A stretch of DNA of 64,000 bases, from assembly GCA_963585895.1 (NCBI GenBank), contig OY757913.1, positions 106,020,618 through 106,084,617 of the forward strand. The letters are read 5' to 3'. Below the pieces are notes generated by a model. The model had not been told where the DNA came from and searched no databases. It saw only the letters and a program-made list of their open reading frames with translations. Position numbers and translations under genes: made by a program. Shown here in pieces: positions 10,745-21,055 of this stretch. The stretch's first letter is position 1. The number at the start of each line of letters is the position of its first letter. Origin of the DNA: Sepioteuthis lessoniana (lineage: Eukaryota > Mollusca > Cephalopoda > Myopsida > Loliginidae).

Positions 10745-12185
10745 CCATGGCCAAAATTATTGAGCACCTATAAAAAAAAGAGATAATAGTTTAAACCTAC
10801 GTATTTAAAGGTTAAGTATCGTACAGTGAACAATTGAGTTTCGTACTAAATTCATTCCAATATTCAAAATGACTTATTGTCATACTAAAGGTTGTTTCGT
10901 AATTTTCGTGTAATATTTGATTCATACCAGTGCTATAATAGTAAATTTAATTGAAAATGCCACCAAAGAAGCAGCTTTCAGAGGTTAAAACGGCACGAAT
11001 TGTTGCTTTATCTTGTGAAGGATATTCTCAGGTAGAAATTGCCTGGAAGATAGAATGTTCAAGGAAGGGGGTTCAAACAACGATTAAAAGGTACAAGGAA
11101 ACAAACAGAAAAGGACAAAGCCGTATAAAGTCTAAAATCGCCAGGGAAGACAGATCTTTGAAAAGAGCATCCCTTGCAGATAGGAGGAAAAATTCTTCAA
11201 GCTTGCTGCCGAACTTAGGGAGGGTGCAAACAAAAATATATCCGCTCGAACAGTGAGAAGAAGGTTATTAGAAGTGGGATTAAAAGGATGCAAAGCCAGG
11301 AAGAAGCCATACTTGTCTGAGGCCAACAAGAAAAAACGAATTCGCAAAAAACCATGAAAATTGGACACCTGATGATTGGGGCAAAATTGTTTGGTCTGAC
11401 GAAAATAACTTTGAGCTAAGTTAACAGCTTCTATTTCCTAAACTTTGGATGTAAGAATTGAAATGTTTATGTGAATACACATCCATACCATTTATTCAAA
11501 AGTTGTAACAAATTCTTTTTTTTTTCATCAGAATTTTGGCACCCCTGGAGCGCTTTATATTCGCCGTAGGGAAGGAGAAGCATTTTATCCTGATTGTGTG
11601 GTTCCAACTGTAAAATTTGGAGGAGGAGGCGTAATGGTTTGGGGGCTGCATGGCTTCTTCAGGCACTGGAATATTGTTCACATGTGAGGGCAGAATGAAC
11701 TCCACAATTTATACTAACATGCTGGACCAGGTTTACTTTGACTAGAATATTCAATAATAACATTCCGAGTGATGTAATCTTCCAACAAGACAATGCTCCA
11801 TGCCATACGTCAAAAATGTCTTTAGGTTGGTTTGAGAAAAAAGGGATTACAGTGATGAAGTGGCCCCCTCAATCCCCAGACCTAAAATCCCATTGAAACT
11901 TTGTGGTCCCATTTAGGGAAAAGAGTGAGAATGCACAAATGTTCATCAAAAAAAAAAATTAAAGGCCAAACTTCATGAAGAGTGGCAGAAAATAGATCCT
12001 ACCATCTGCAACAACTTAGTCAATAATATGCAAAAACGAATAAAAGCTGTTATTAAGGCAAAAGTAGGACATACCAAATATTGATTGTTGTTATTAATGT
12101 TTACTCCACTATTTTCAACCTTTAAATATATAAGTTTGAATCATAATTTCGATTTTTCTTCGGTGCTCCATAATTTTTGGCAAGG

Positions 12186-12186
<1 letters not shown>
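10744..12186 (+). mobile_element. Tc1 (DD34E) transposon with both inverted repeats
   Basis: A 1,443-bp element bounded by ~25-bp inverted repeats: GCCATGGCCAAAATTATTGA at 10744 and, inverted, GGTGCTCCATAATTTTTGGC at 12162. TA flanks both ends (10742-10743, 12187-12188), the usual Tc1/mariner target. Size and ends fit an intact Tc1 backbone, but the transposase gene inside is broken. Confidence 0.9.
10957..12084 (+). pseudogene. Tc1 transposase, broken; possible intron
   Basis: The ATG at 10957 starts MPPKKQLSEVKTARIVALSC, a Tc1 helix-turn-helix N-terminus. The frame breaks near 11200 and again near 11345. Between them I read RTVRRRLLEVGLKGCKARKK and, around 11365, NWTPDDWGKIVWSDE (first catalytic Asp). 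About 112 bp (11420-11531) match no transposase; they end in a T-run plus CATCAG and look like a spliceosomal intron. The frame resumes as NFGTPGALYIRRREGEAFYP, then IFQQDNAPCHTS (second Asp). One extra base at about 11885 breaks SPDLNPIE (Glu, spacing 34). The C-terminus ends KAVIKAKVGHTKY before the stop at 12082. I count at least four lesions, so the copy is dead. Confidence 0.85.

Positions 12187-12278
<92 letters not shown>
12187..12278 (+). repeat. (TA)n(TG)n compound microsatellite
   Basis: TA then TG run starting directly at the right end of the Tc1 element. With 10703-10743 it shows that the transposon went into a pre-existing TA tract. Confidence 0.95.
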
Positions 12279-12281
<3 letters not shown>

Positions 12282-12283
12282 GA

Positions 12284-12380
12284 ATTGAAAAACAATGTAA
12301 TCCAAGGAAAAGAATTTAATGTAAAAGAAAATCATCGTTATAAGGTTTTGGTTCTAATGACCCCTTCATCAGGACCTAGG
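12284..12380 (+). repeat. Old interspersed repeat with CATCAGG end
   Basis: GAAAAACAATGTAATCCAAG and the following AATTTAATGTAAAAGAAAATC match, inverted and diverged, 29160-29245. It ends in GACCCCTTCATCAGG. The family is not identified. Confidence 0.4.
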
Positions 12381-12663
12381 AAGGATAATACCTAGTGATG
12401 GTAAATAACCGATGGTTGATAAGAACCGAAATGTTCTAACGTTCACTTTCTTTCACATTATATTCTTTGATTTTATATTCGTTGATTTTGTGCAAAATAG
12501 TTCGCTGACTCATCAAGATTTTAATCTGTATATTTGCAATCAGCTTCTTCATTTCGGGCGCAGGCCTTTCTTCGAGTTACAAATGATAATATTTGATTCG
12601 ACACACAATTCCTGTTAGAAAACAAACCTAATTAATTTTAGAAATATTTTCCCTTCACGGTTA

Positions 12664-12890
12664 TCGGGGTGTCCTCATGGTATAATGGTTAAGCGATGGA
12701 CTACGGAATCGTAGTAAGCGATTTCGTACTCCAGTTCCACTATTACGTTCACTTTCGGGCAAATACTCTTGGGAAAGGTATGAACCCCCTTATCCTCCCA
12801 GTTATGGGTTAAATAGTACCACTAATGTTCTTCTAGGAGAATGGCTTTGGCATTAAATAACTTTCGAAGAGTTGATATACAAAGAAACCA
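12664..12890 (+). mobile_element. SINE-A, good copy
   Basis: tRNA-like head: GGGGTGTCCTCATGGTATAA, TGGTTAAGCGATGGAC (A-box-like) and GATTTCGTACTCC (B-box-like). The body carries GGGAAAGGTATGAACCCCC, and the tail is TTGGCATTAAATAAC...TTGATATACAAAGAAACC. It resembles the copy at 26207 throughout. Confidence 0.8.
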
Positions 12891-13079
12891 TAAACCTTCA
12901 TGATTATCAAAAAACATTTTTTAAACAATTGGAATCATAGATTATTTCATTTTTGGTCTCCTAATTTAGATCGATGTAGGTCTTATGAACAAAGCGATAG
13001 AATACGCTTCATTTCAGAATGCAAAAAATACACCTTAATTGTTAGTCAATTTCATATTAAATTTTCTCTTAAGTCAATT

Positions 13080-13190
13080 TCATCGCAGCTATGGATTAAA
13101 TTGTTCCACTACTGGTCTTCTAGAAGAATGGCTTTGACATTAAATAATCCACAAAGATTGATATGCCGTTAAACAAAGAAACCAAACAAA
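13080..13190 (+). mobile_element. SINE-A, 3' fragment
   Basis: CAGCTATGGATTAAATTGTT, CTAGAAGAATGGCTTTGAC, then the tail GATTGATATGCCGTTAAAC. The head is missing. Confidence 0.6.
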
Positions 13191-13512
13191 ATCAGAGTAA
13201 CTTTCAGCTATTTTCTCGTCATTCAATTCCTGGGAATGTACAGGGTGTCCCAATATACACGTGACCCATGTGACTACCGTATTATTTCTGATCCCTCACT
13301 ATATTTATATACATAGGGTATTTGAATATTCATGGGAACCATGTGACTGTTTATGACTCTTCGAAAAATAATGTTGTGTTGTTTTGGTTTCAAATTTGAA
13401 AATATTATAATAAAACAACTGTTAATCTTTGATGACAATACCTTGGAAAACATATTTTATGTCACAACTTATTTGGAGACAAAATCTTTCAAAACTGTCT
13501 CAAAAGATTTTA
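13191..13512. other. Unassigned sequence with a transposon-end-like motif
   Basis: TACAGGGTGTCCCAATATAC at 13239 resembles a terminal inverted repeat of Tc1/mariner-like elements, but no partner end or transposase was found. Otherwise AT-rich. Confidence 0.3.
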
Positions 13513-13600
13513 GTGATATAGCAACCATTGTTGGTTATTTAATGTCAAATTCATTTTCATATATATAAACAGTTCTATTTCAAACATTTCAGTTTACATT
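13513..13600 (-). mobile_element. SINE-D, 3' end fragment
   Basis: The tail and part of the body, inverted: AACCATTGTTGGTTATTTAA and ATATATAAACAGTTCTATTTC. Confidence 0.55.
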
Positions 13601-14088
13601 ATTTATATTTTTCCGACTATTGTCCTCAACTATGTCACCATATTAATCACAACGTTTCGGCCGTTGTACGCTCCGACGTTCTTCAGGTTGTTTGAATGTC
13701 GAACTTGGCACTAGTTTCAGTCATCAATTGTCTTGTTGAGTTCTACTAGTTTTGTGATTATTACGGAGGAAGAAAGATGCAGTTTTCCTTTAGTCAGTTT
13801 GCTGTGGGATGTTTTTATTCTTTTTGCAACGGTTGGTGTTTTCCGATAATGTCAGTCTTCCTTATACATTGACGATTTAATAAAAGTAAATAAAAAGAAT
13901 CTACAATCGAATATATGGTGGCAATTTAGTACAGAAAAAAAAAAGGATTCAACCGTGATTTTTTTAATTTTCCTTCCACATACAACTAAAACAACTTTAC
14001 GAGATACTACTTACCAAATATCAGGCAAAATGGAGAACATAAACTAGAGTTATTACAGAAAATAACATGTATCCAATACTTATGCGTG

Positions 14089-14092
<4 letters not shown>
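13601..14092. other. Unassigned AT-rich sequence with a CGTTTCGGCC motif
   Basis: CACAACGTTTCGGCCGTTG followed by GACGTTCTTCAGGTTG at 13647-13690 resembles a short motif pair often seen at the ends of some retroelements. No element body is visible. Confidence 0.3.

Positions 14093-14146
<54 letters not shown>
14093..14146. repeat. (TA)n microsatellite
   Basis: Pure TA run. Confidence 0.95.
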
Positions 14147-14148
<2 letters not shown>

Positions 14149-14261
14149 AAGCTAGAGAAAGGGGAAAGCAACGTCAAGATATATCTTCATTTTTTTTTTC
14201 CTTTTAACATTCGACTTTAGTTACCTTCCTATATTTGGACAAAACCGGGCACTTAATTCTT

Positions 14262-14345
14262 CCAGATGATTGATTTTTTTCATTGTTTACGATCATTAGG
14301 TCTGGTCTTCTGATTAAGAATGGTCAGTAATCCTTCCAAATTTCA
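14262..14345 (-). pseudogene. Fragment of R2/R4-type LINE endonuclease
   Basis: The minus strand reads LIRRPDLMIVNNEKNQ, matching the restriction-like endonuclease motif IPARRPDLIIINNKKK of the copy at 23832-24165. The surrounding sequence is too decayed to extend it. Confidence 0.45.
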
Positions 14346-14679
14346 ATATTCTAAATTATCATCCTATTTTCCATAAATCCTTGATTCAGTTCATAACAAT
14401 TTATTTGCTGGGTCACTTTTTATCCTCATGACCGTTTGCATGCATTAACATTTCACCATAATGTTAGTTCTTTTTAGAAATCAATCGACAGTAAGTATGT
14501 TACACCACCAGAACTCTCCTCAGTGTTCTTGTCTAATTTACGCAAATTTTCGTCCGGATTTTTTCGATTCTCCTTCCAATTTCGTGTCATTTTCAAAGAT
14601 TTTACGTTTACAAAATTCTGATCGATGTATTTTTTTTGTTACGTTAATGTCATTAAATATTAGTTAAAAGTTGTCTATT

Positions 14680-14880
14680 TTAAATATAATATACATTTAG
14701 GCGGTATTGTCTATTTTAAATATCAACTTTTATAATGTCTTGCCTGTTGTAGGTAGAATATACATTCATATTGTATATTTCACGTATAATATGCATTTGC
14801 ATTGTCTATCATAGATATAATAGACAATTACGTTGTCTTGTTTAATCTAAATGATATACATTTACTTTATATCGTCTAAA
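14680..14880. repeat. Degenerate short tandem repeat
   Basis: Four or five imperfect units carrying TTGTCTATTTTAAATATAAT and ATACATTTA-like text. No function is apparent. Confidence 0.4.
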
Positions 14881-16151
14881 GTCTGTTTAATAATAACTTC
14901 TGTTGGAAATTCGGACTTTGATTTAACTTTTAATAACTTAGCTTCTTCGTCTGAATCCTCGACTGGAGAAATTGCCACAAAACCGCAACGAATCAGACGA
15001 CTTTCATTTCATCAGAGTCTTTGCGCATTTATGATTCGACTCGACGTCATATATGGTTCTTTTACTAGTTCTGAAAAGAAAAAAAAAGATTTCATATTAA
15101 TAGCAAAGCTGTACTTGTGCGAAAAACGACGTTTGACTTGTAATTGATTTTTTTCAACAACCCTAGTATTTCATCTACCGATTTTAAAGTCGTAAGTTTT
15201 TAGGCTGAAAAAAAAAAATCGATCGAATCAGAACGACTTAGATTGGGCTACGTGGTACTACACCTGGCAAAAATAATGAATTTAGCACATTTAGAGAATG
15301 TTCACGGGGACTTTTTATTTCGCAATGAATAAACTAATAACAGATAGGACAAAACGTTTTTTCTTTAATGGCTGAACATTCTGGCTTCTTAGAATATTCC
15401 TTTAACAAATTATATCAAATTATTTTGATTAATGGTAAAAAAAATGTACGGAATAAAACATTATACCATAACCTAATACTAAGGAAAAATATGTAATTCA
15501 TTTACGACGACAAAAAAAAAAAAATAGAAGTGATCCTTATTTGCCCCAAGAGGTTTATGGGAGTCGTAATTCTTTCAGATGTATTATTTACCCAACCCCA
15601 CCCCAAAGGCATAATGCAAAACAAGGTCATTTCATTTTGGGGCGGAAATTTTTCTCGAGTGGCAAATAAAGGATCTCCTTGGGGATAACATTTTTTTTTA
15701 ATTTTAGTTCCAACATTCCTAAATGGTAGTTAATAAATCGGCAATAGTGTGAGTATGTTTTTTATGTGACCATGTGTTCATCTCTTCATTTTTTTTTGTC
15801 TCTTAAACACTACTTAGCCACACATTTTAGTTATAAAAATGTATGGAATTCACCTGGATAGATATATCTGTGCAGCAACTCCTACACGGAGTGAAAATGG
15901 TCAATTCAAAACTTAATCTCACATCCAGTGTTTTCTATACTATAGACAAAAATTGTCATTCTTCATGTTCTTCACTTGAAAAAAAAGTAAAAGCACCTGC
16001 TTCAAATAAATTAAACAGTTGGCTCAGCCGCTGTAAAATTAAGTTAAATTGATGAATGGTTGCTTTAAGTGATAGTAATTAATTATGAATTGTTTATTTG
16101 ACCATTTGGGAGAAGGCATTGGTAATTGTTACCTTTTGAATTTAGTCTACT
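14881..16151. other. Unassigned AT-rich sequence
   Basis: No recognised gene; a 98-codon open frame (14851-15147) has no family resemblance that I can see. A short patch at 15178-15250 (AATCGATCGAATCAGAACG, GATTGGGC) resembles 18090-18160 and is probably an old shared repeat. A weak inverted repeat pairs GATCCTTATTTGCCC (15532) with GGCAAATAAAGGATC (15662). Confidence 0.4.
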
Positions 16152-16781
16152 AAGCAGGCATGAGGTGGTATATGTGGCCAGCTAATTCAGACTAAAGAGT
16201 ATATATGAGGTGGTACACGTGGCAGCTCATTTTGACTACTAATGAGATATGAGGTGGTATATGTGGCCAGCTGTTTAATCCATCTTTTTCAAAGTGACTC
16301 AAAGACATTAAAATTACTTTTCGTAATCTTAGGTTTCTCATAAATAAAATCGAAGTCTCTTAAGCAGGCATGAGGTGGTATATGTGGCCAGCTAATTCAG
16401 ACTAAAAAGTATATATGAGGTGGTACACGTGGCAGCTCATTTTGACTACTAATGAGATATGAGGTGGTATATGTGGCCAGCTGTTTAATCCATCTTTTTT
16501 AAAGTGACTCAAAGACATTAAAATTTCTTTTCGTAATCTTAGGTTTCTCATAAATAAAATCGAAGTCTCTTAAGCAGGCATGAGGTGGTATATGTGGCCA
16601 GCTAATTCAGACTAAAAAGTATATATGAGGTGGTACACGTGGCAGCTCATTTTGACTACTAATGAGATATGAGGTGGTATATGTGGCCAGCTGTTTAATC
16701 CATCTTTTTTAAAGTGACTCAAAGACATTAAAATTACTTTTCGTAATCTGAGGTTTCTCATAAATAAAATCGAAGTCTCTT
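16152..16781 (+). repeat. 210-bp tandem repeat, three copies
   Basis: AAGCAGGCATGAGGTGGTAT starts units at 16152, 16362 and 16572, a period of 210 bp with only a few differences. Each unit holds three sub-repeats built on ATGAGGTGGTAYAYGTGGC; the middle one carries the E-box CACGTG. The high similarity suggests recent duplication. No coding potential. Confidence 0.9.
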
Positions 16782-17273
16782 ACGGAAAACGAGTTCAGTG
16801 TCAGCATGATAATAAGAAAACCATTGTTGACTGAGTTAGAGAGAGAGATTAGCGGTAGGCAAACTAAGTTGTCAGAGAATATCTGGGTTAGCAGGAAATC
16901 CTCCAATAGAGTCAAATCTGTTGCTGCCGACAAGATTTTAACCAAAGCTCGAAACCTATCTCTGTATGTGTGTCTGGGTGAGTGTCCTATTCCTACTTTG
17001 CCAATGAAATAAATAGCCGTACCGAAATTTATTCAAACTTCTTGCATTCATGATTTTTACTGACTAAATGAGATTGTACCGTCTCCCAATCACCCGAAAG
17101 ATGTTGGTATATTGTTTGGAATCTTCCGTAGAACCAGAGGCCGAAAGCAGCAAAAAAGAGAAAATACCCATACTCAACTCCAGCTGTTCAAAAGCGTGGG
17201 TATGAAATGAAGAGACTGCTTATGTCATTACGGTACCCGTTCTAATATATCAGTAAGTAAAAAAAGTTGTAAA
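16782..17273. other. Unassigned sequence
   Basis: A 68-codon frame (16806-17012) shows no family resemblance and no coding signature that I can defend. Nothing else recognised. Confidence 0.4.
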
Positions 17274-17520
17274 GTTGGCGACCGTAGTCGAGGGTGACCA
17301 GAAGGCTCCCTTTTCAATAGTTACAACACGGAGGTGTAGGAGAGGGCGCAACTCCTTTCCCTGAATTGCTCCACTTTACCCTTGATACGCACCTTATATT
17401 GCTTAGTGTTAAGCAAGGCAGTATCAAGTACCATTTTTAAAGTCTTTGGTATGACGCGACGTAGTATTGAACCCAGGTCTTCCGGACCATTGGCAAACAC
17501 TCTACCCACTAGGAAAATGA
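17274..17520 (-). mobile_element. SINE-C copy
   Basis: Minus strand: GCCAATGGTCCGGAAGACC, a B-box-like GGGTTCAATAC, GTCATACCAAAGACTTTAAA and a body ending GGTCACCCTCGACTACGG. An open frame across it reading FANGPEDLGSILRR is a SINE artefact. Confidence 0.8.
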
Positions 17521-17540
17521 ACCGGTTATTCAGTAATGGC

Positions 17541-18008
17541 CGGCTATTGATAGGTTATCGAACATATGGAAATCTGATCTCTGAAAAAATTAAATCTAAT
17601 CTGGACGAGTCATACTATTGTATGGATGCACCTCTTGTGCTCCCAGAAAACGCAAGTAGAAAAAGCAAAACAGTAAATGTACAAGAATTCTGAGGGCTGT
17701 TTTGAAGAAATTCTGGAAGCAGAACGCAAGGAAAGAGCAGCTGTACGGACACTTATCTCCCATCTCAAAAACTCTCCGAGTGGGATGAACACGACATGCT
17801 GGGCACCGCTGGTGAAAAAAGCACGAATGTAAAAGCAATGATCTTTTATGGAGTCGTACATAATGACACTATTTTTAGTCGACCATCAAAAGACTTACAT
17901 AAATCAGCTCTGCGTGGACACTGGACGCAGTCTAGAGAACATGCCAGAAGCAAGGAACAATTGGGACGAATGGTGAGAGAAAGAGAGAGAGAGAGAGAAA
18001 GAGAGAGT

Positions 18009-18041
<33 letters not shown>

Positions 18042-18085
18042 ACATGACTCTGTTCTATTAGCAAGACTTGATGATGATGATGATT
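17541..18085 (+). pseudogene. Old RTE LINE 3' remnant
   Basis: The translated plus strand gives, across several frames, RLSNIWKSDL-, YYCMDAPLV-, ILRAVLKKFWKQNARKEQLY- and GHLSPISKTL-like pieces of the RTE C-terminus. It ends at GATGATGATGATGAT (18071). It is clearly more diverged than the 4374 copy. A GA microsatellite has expanded inside it (17975-18042). Confidence 0.7.
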
Positions 18086-18669
18086 ACCAATCTTAAAGTT
18101 GAGGCTTCTATATCTAGAAAAAATCGATTGAATACGAATGACTTCGATTGGGCAAAGTAAAGGTCATAAATGAGTGAACGCCCGAAGCCCTCGAGAAGTC
18201 ATGAAATCACCGAAGGCGGCAAACCGAGAGGTCTGAGTTTAATTATACTTTATAAATAGGCGACGGTATTTTCTCTAAATGTTTAAGCTCATATTGATGT
18301 TCTTCAGTAAACGTGAACAAATTTATTTATTTCAGAATATAATTTTACATTAACCGAAGAACCAAACAATTAGATATAGATTCCTTAGATCTTGTAGCTC
18401 CTTTCTAAGCCTGAATAACGGCGGTTAAATTGCTGGATGTGCTTTCCAAGTGTATGAGATATGTTCGAATACTGTTAAGACTGAACCTGTATTTGCCAAA
18501 ATAGAAATAAACATTGAAGGAAACATTAATTTTCTTTGAAATAATTCCTTTGCCATTATGCATATTTCAAATTTTTAAATACTATTTTACATAGGATATT
18601 TCTCAGAACATTTCTCATAGGTCAGTAGCAATATCTCATCTTCTGAAAGGAATGTCAATTTACTCATAG
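18086..18669. other. Unassigned sequence
   Basis: Starts with the 15178-like repeat patch (GAAAAAATCGATTGAATACG). The rest is unremarkable AT-rich DNA. Confidence 0.4.
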
Positions 18670-19165
18670 GAAAGTCAAAGACTGCTATTGACTTGTTATC
18701 CTCCATTTGGAAAACTATTTTTTCTAATTAGATAAATGAAGAATTCTTCCAAATTGTAATGTAAGTACTACTGTATGGCCTAACTACTTGGATACTTAAA
18801 AGCGGTCGAAGAAAAAGCACGATGAAAACTACGTATGGATGCAGCATGCTTTTTAGAACAAGCAGCGCCCGACGAAACAATAGTACTGCAACTCACCTCC
18901 TCTCTTGCAAACCATCCAAGAGAAACGAGCAAGACATGATGGGTACGGCTGGGGAAGCAGAGACGGATTTATAAGTGAGTTCCTTTTATCGGCCCTAGCG
19001 CAGTGACACAGTGCTGGCTGACCAGCTAGGACTTCTAATCTATGCGTACACAAGATAACGTCAAGATGACATGCCAAGAGAATGTGGACGATAGGGACTC
19101 ATGGCAAGAGAGAGACTTGGGAATATATGCTGTCAGTCGACTTGATGATCAACATCGTCATGGAG
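18670..19165 (+). pseudogene. Old RTE LINE 3' remnant, second copy
   Basis: Follows the RTE C-terminal order: LLSSIWKTIF-, NEEFFQIVM-, VLLYGLTTW- and ARHDGYGWGSRDGF-like pieces, then CTTGATGATCAACATCGTC at the end. Heavily decayed. It lies in tandem with the copy at 17541, separated by ~580 bp. Confidence 0.6.
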
Positions 19166-20034
19166 ATGATTTCTTTTAATATCATCGACATCTTTAAATC
19201 TTTATCTCGGAATTATCAGAGATAAGGATAAGTTGGACTGTGTTATGTCTCCAATGAGAGGAACTGCACTTGCCTAAGCCTGTGTTTCACTAAGAGGTGG
19301 TGATAAAAATTTGCAAATTGAATCCGATCCGTCTTGACATAATCTAGACAAGACATCATCACTTTATGATATAAGTTGTGAAAACCATTACACACGTCTT
19401 CATTTAAATTTTAAGTTTAAAACTAGCAGAAAAATTATAGATTCGGTCGGTACGTATCTGACCAACTACAAAGCCAGAATGTGGCACTAGGCTATTTTAT
19501 AGTGTATACCGCGCACAAATCGAAGCTCGTTCACTGCAGGTGCAAAAATTACTTGACATCGTCGGCATTTTCCTAATAGGGTGCCTCAGACGCCGAGCAA
19601 TTTACTCAACCCTGCAACGTAGGTAGAGTCAGGTAAGAGAGCACCACCCTTGAGTCCGAGTATTCAAAGGACAATTGAAACCATCCTACTCGAAGGCAGC
19701 AGAAAAGTGTCCTTAAAGTATAAACTGTCTCGATACATTATGATCATATTAAGGATGTAATTTTAACTGAATTAACGATAATGATATTAATGTGTTACGT
19801 ACTACGTCAAAAAAAAAACATCAAGAAGAGTCTATTTCTTTATATGGGGAAGTGCAAGACACTTTAATGACGTTTCTATTATTTTTTTTTACGTTTCACG
19901 TATCCTCTTTTGAAAATTAGTGAATTCTGTCTGGTGGTAAGCATGTCTGTTAAAGTACAAGCACATGTACGTCTATGTATCTGTTTTATTTGGTTGTATT
20001 TTATGGCATATTAACCCTTGTGGGTTATAACACA
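19166..20034. other. Unassigned sequence
   Basis: No open frame or repeat match. It is somewhat less AT-rich around 19440-19720 but nothing is recognised. Confidence 0.4.
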
Positions 20035-20078
20035 CACGCACACGCGCGCACACACACACACACACATATATATATATA
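20035..20078 (-). repeat. (CA)n(TA)n microsatellite, left flank of the transposon
   Basis: CA with some CG interruptions, then TA up to the transposon end. Confidence 0.9.
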
Positions 20079-20958
20079 GGGTGGAACTATAAAATTGTCA
20101 TCCTAAAGAAAACAACACTACAGCTTTATTTTAAAACTTTTATTGAAAAAAATCAATTCAGGTAACCCTATTATGTTGTAGAGCTGACATCTATTCAATG
20201 TAGCCGCCTTCAGCCTCAGTCACCGCCTCGATACGGGTCCGGAACTAAATCATGCCTTTTCAACAAGCGCCGGCGGATGGCGGCGATCAGGCTGGCTTTG
20301 GTGTTGTGGGAGGTCATGTTGGTGATGTTCTCGACGTATGACCAAACGAAGTAGTCCAGTGGGTTCAGGTCGGGGGAGGAGGGGGTGGCCAGTGAGAGAA
20401 GGGTACAAAGTCGTAGCACTACTTCTGAAGCCAAGCCTGGGTCTCTTTGGACTTGTGGGCCGGTGCCGAGTTCTGTTGCCACACCCAGGGTCTGCCACCG
20501 GCCACCTGATTGCACCAGTGGATCACTACATTCTTCAGCACATCCAGGTACACTTTAGTGTTGACTTTCAAGCCGACTTCGAAGATATGAGGTGGCATGA
20601 TGTGGCCCTCACTTGAAACCATACCAAAGACCATAACCTTAGCCGGAAACTTAGTTTTCATCACCCTGGACACGTCCCTGTCATTCGTGGCAATCCAAAT
20701 TTGCATTTTGAGGGTGTTGGCAATGGTCCTGTTGTCATCACTTAGATCGGTAGAGAGCATGTGTTGTACAGCGGCGCATCTCCGATCTCGCTCGTTGAAC
20801 ATTGTGTCACTTTCAGACATGATAGAAAGCTCCTATCACTCTAGAGATTTGTACACAAGTAGTCAACTAGTATATGGTTTGGAACAAAAAAGGAAAACCG
20901 GTTTTCATTAAACGGAAATGGAATCATGTCTTTTCTAGGGCGACAATTTTATCGTTCC

Positions 20959-20962
<4 letters not shown>
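20079..20962 (-). mobile_element. Tc1/mariner DD37D-type transposon, internally deleted
   Basis: An 884-bp element with terminal inverted repeats GGGTGGAACTATAAAATTGT (20079) and, inverted, ACAATTTTATCGTTCCACCC (20943-20962), flanked by TA on both sides. The microsatellite (CA)n(TA)n lies on the left (20035-20078) and (TA)n on the right (20963-20996). The minus-strand ATG at 20820 starts MSESDTMFNERDRRCAAVQH; the deletion lies after LKMQ and removes the first catalytic Asp. The text resumes MKTKFPAKVMVFGMVSSEGH. The second catalytic Asp is Asn (QQNSAPAHKS), and after a stop and frameshift comes DLNPLDYFVW, about 37 residues on. It cannot code for an active enzyme, but its ends could still be moved in trans. 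Confidence 0.88.

Positions 20963-20996
<34 letters not shown>
20963..20996. repeat. (TA)n microsatellite, right flank of the transposon
   Basis: TA run starting at the duplicated target dinucleotide. Confidence 0.95.
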
Positions 20997-21002
<6 letters not shown>

Positions 21003-21055
21003 AAGTGATAGTTAGTAGGTAACTTTATTTTTAAACTAGCCAGATCTCACTTGAT

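Noticed and set aside
12664-12740. tRNA-like sequence with A- and B-box resemblance
   Set aside because: It is the head of SINE-A. The same head plus body recurs many times and the cloverleaf is not closed, so it is not a tRNA gene.
13239-13258. TACAGGGTGTCCCAATATAC as a transposon end
   Set aside because: No matching inverted end or transposase within reach; too short to call an element.
14851-15147. A 98-codon frame with a serine-rich centre
   Set aside because: Unrecognised and in AT-rich sequence where frames of this size occur by chance.
16152-16781. Regularly spaced repeats as a possible CRISPR array
   Set aside because: The repeats are contiguous 210-bp units without unique spacers, and the genome is clearly eukaryotic.
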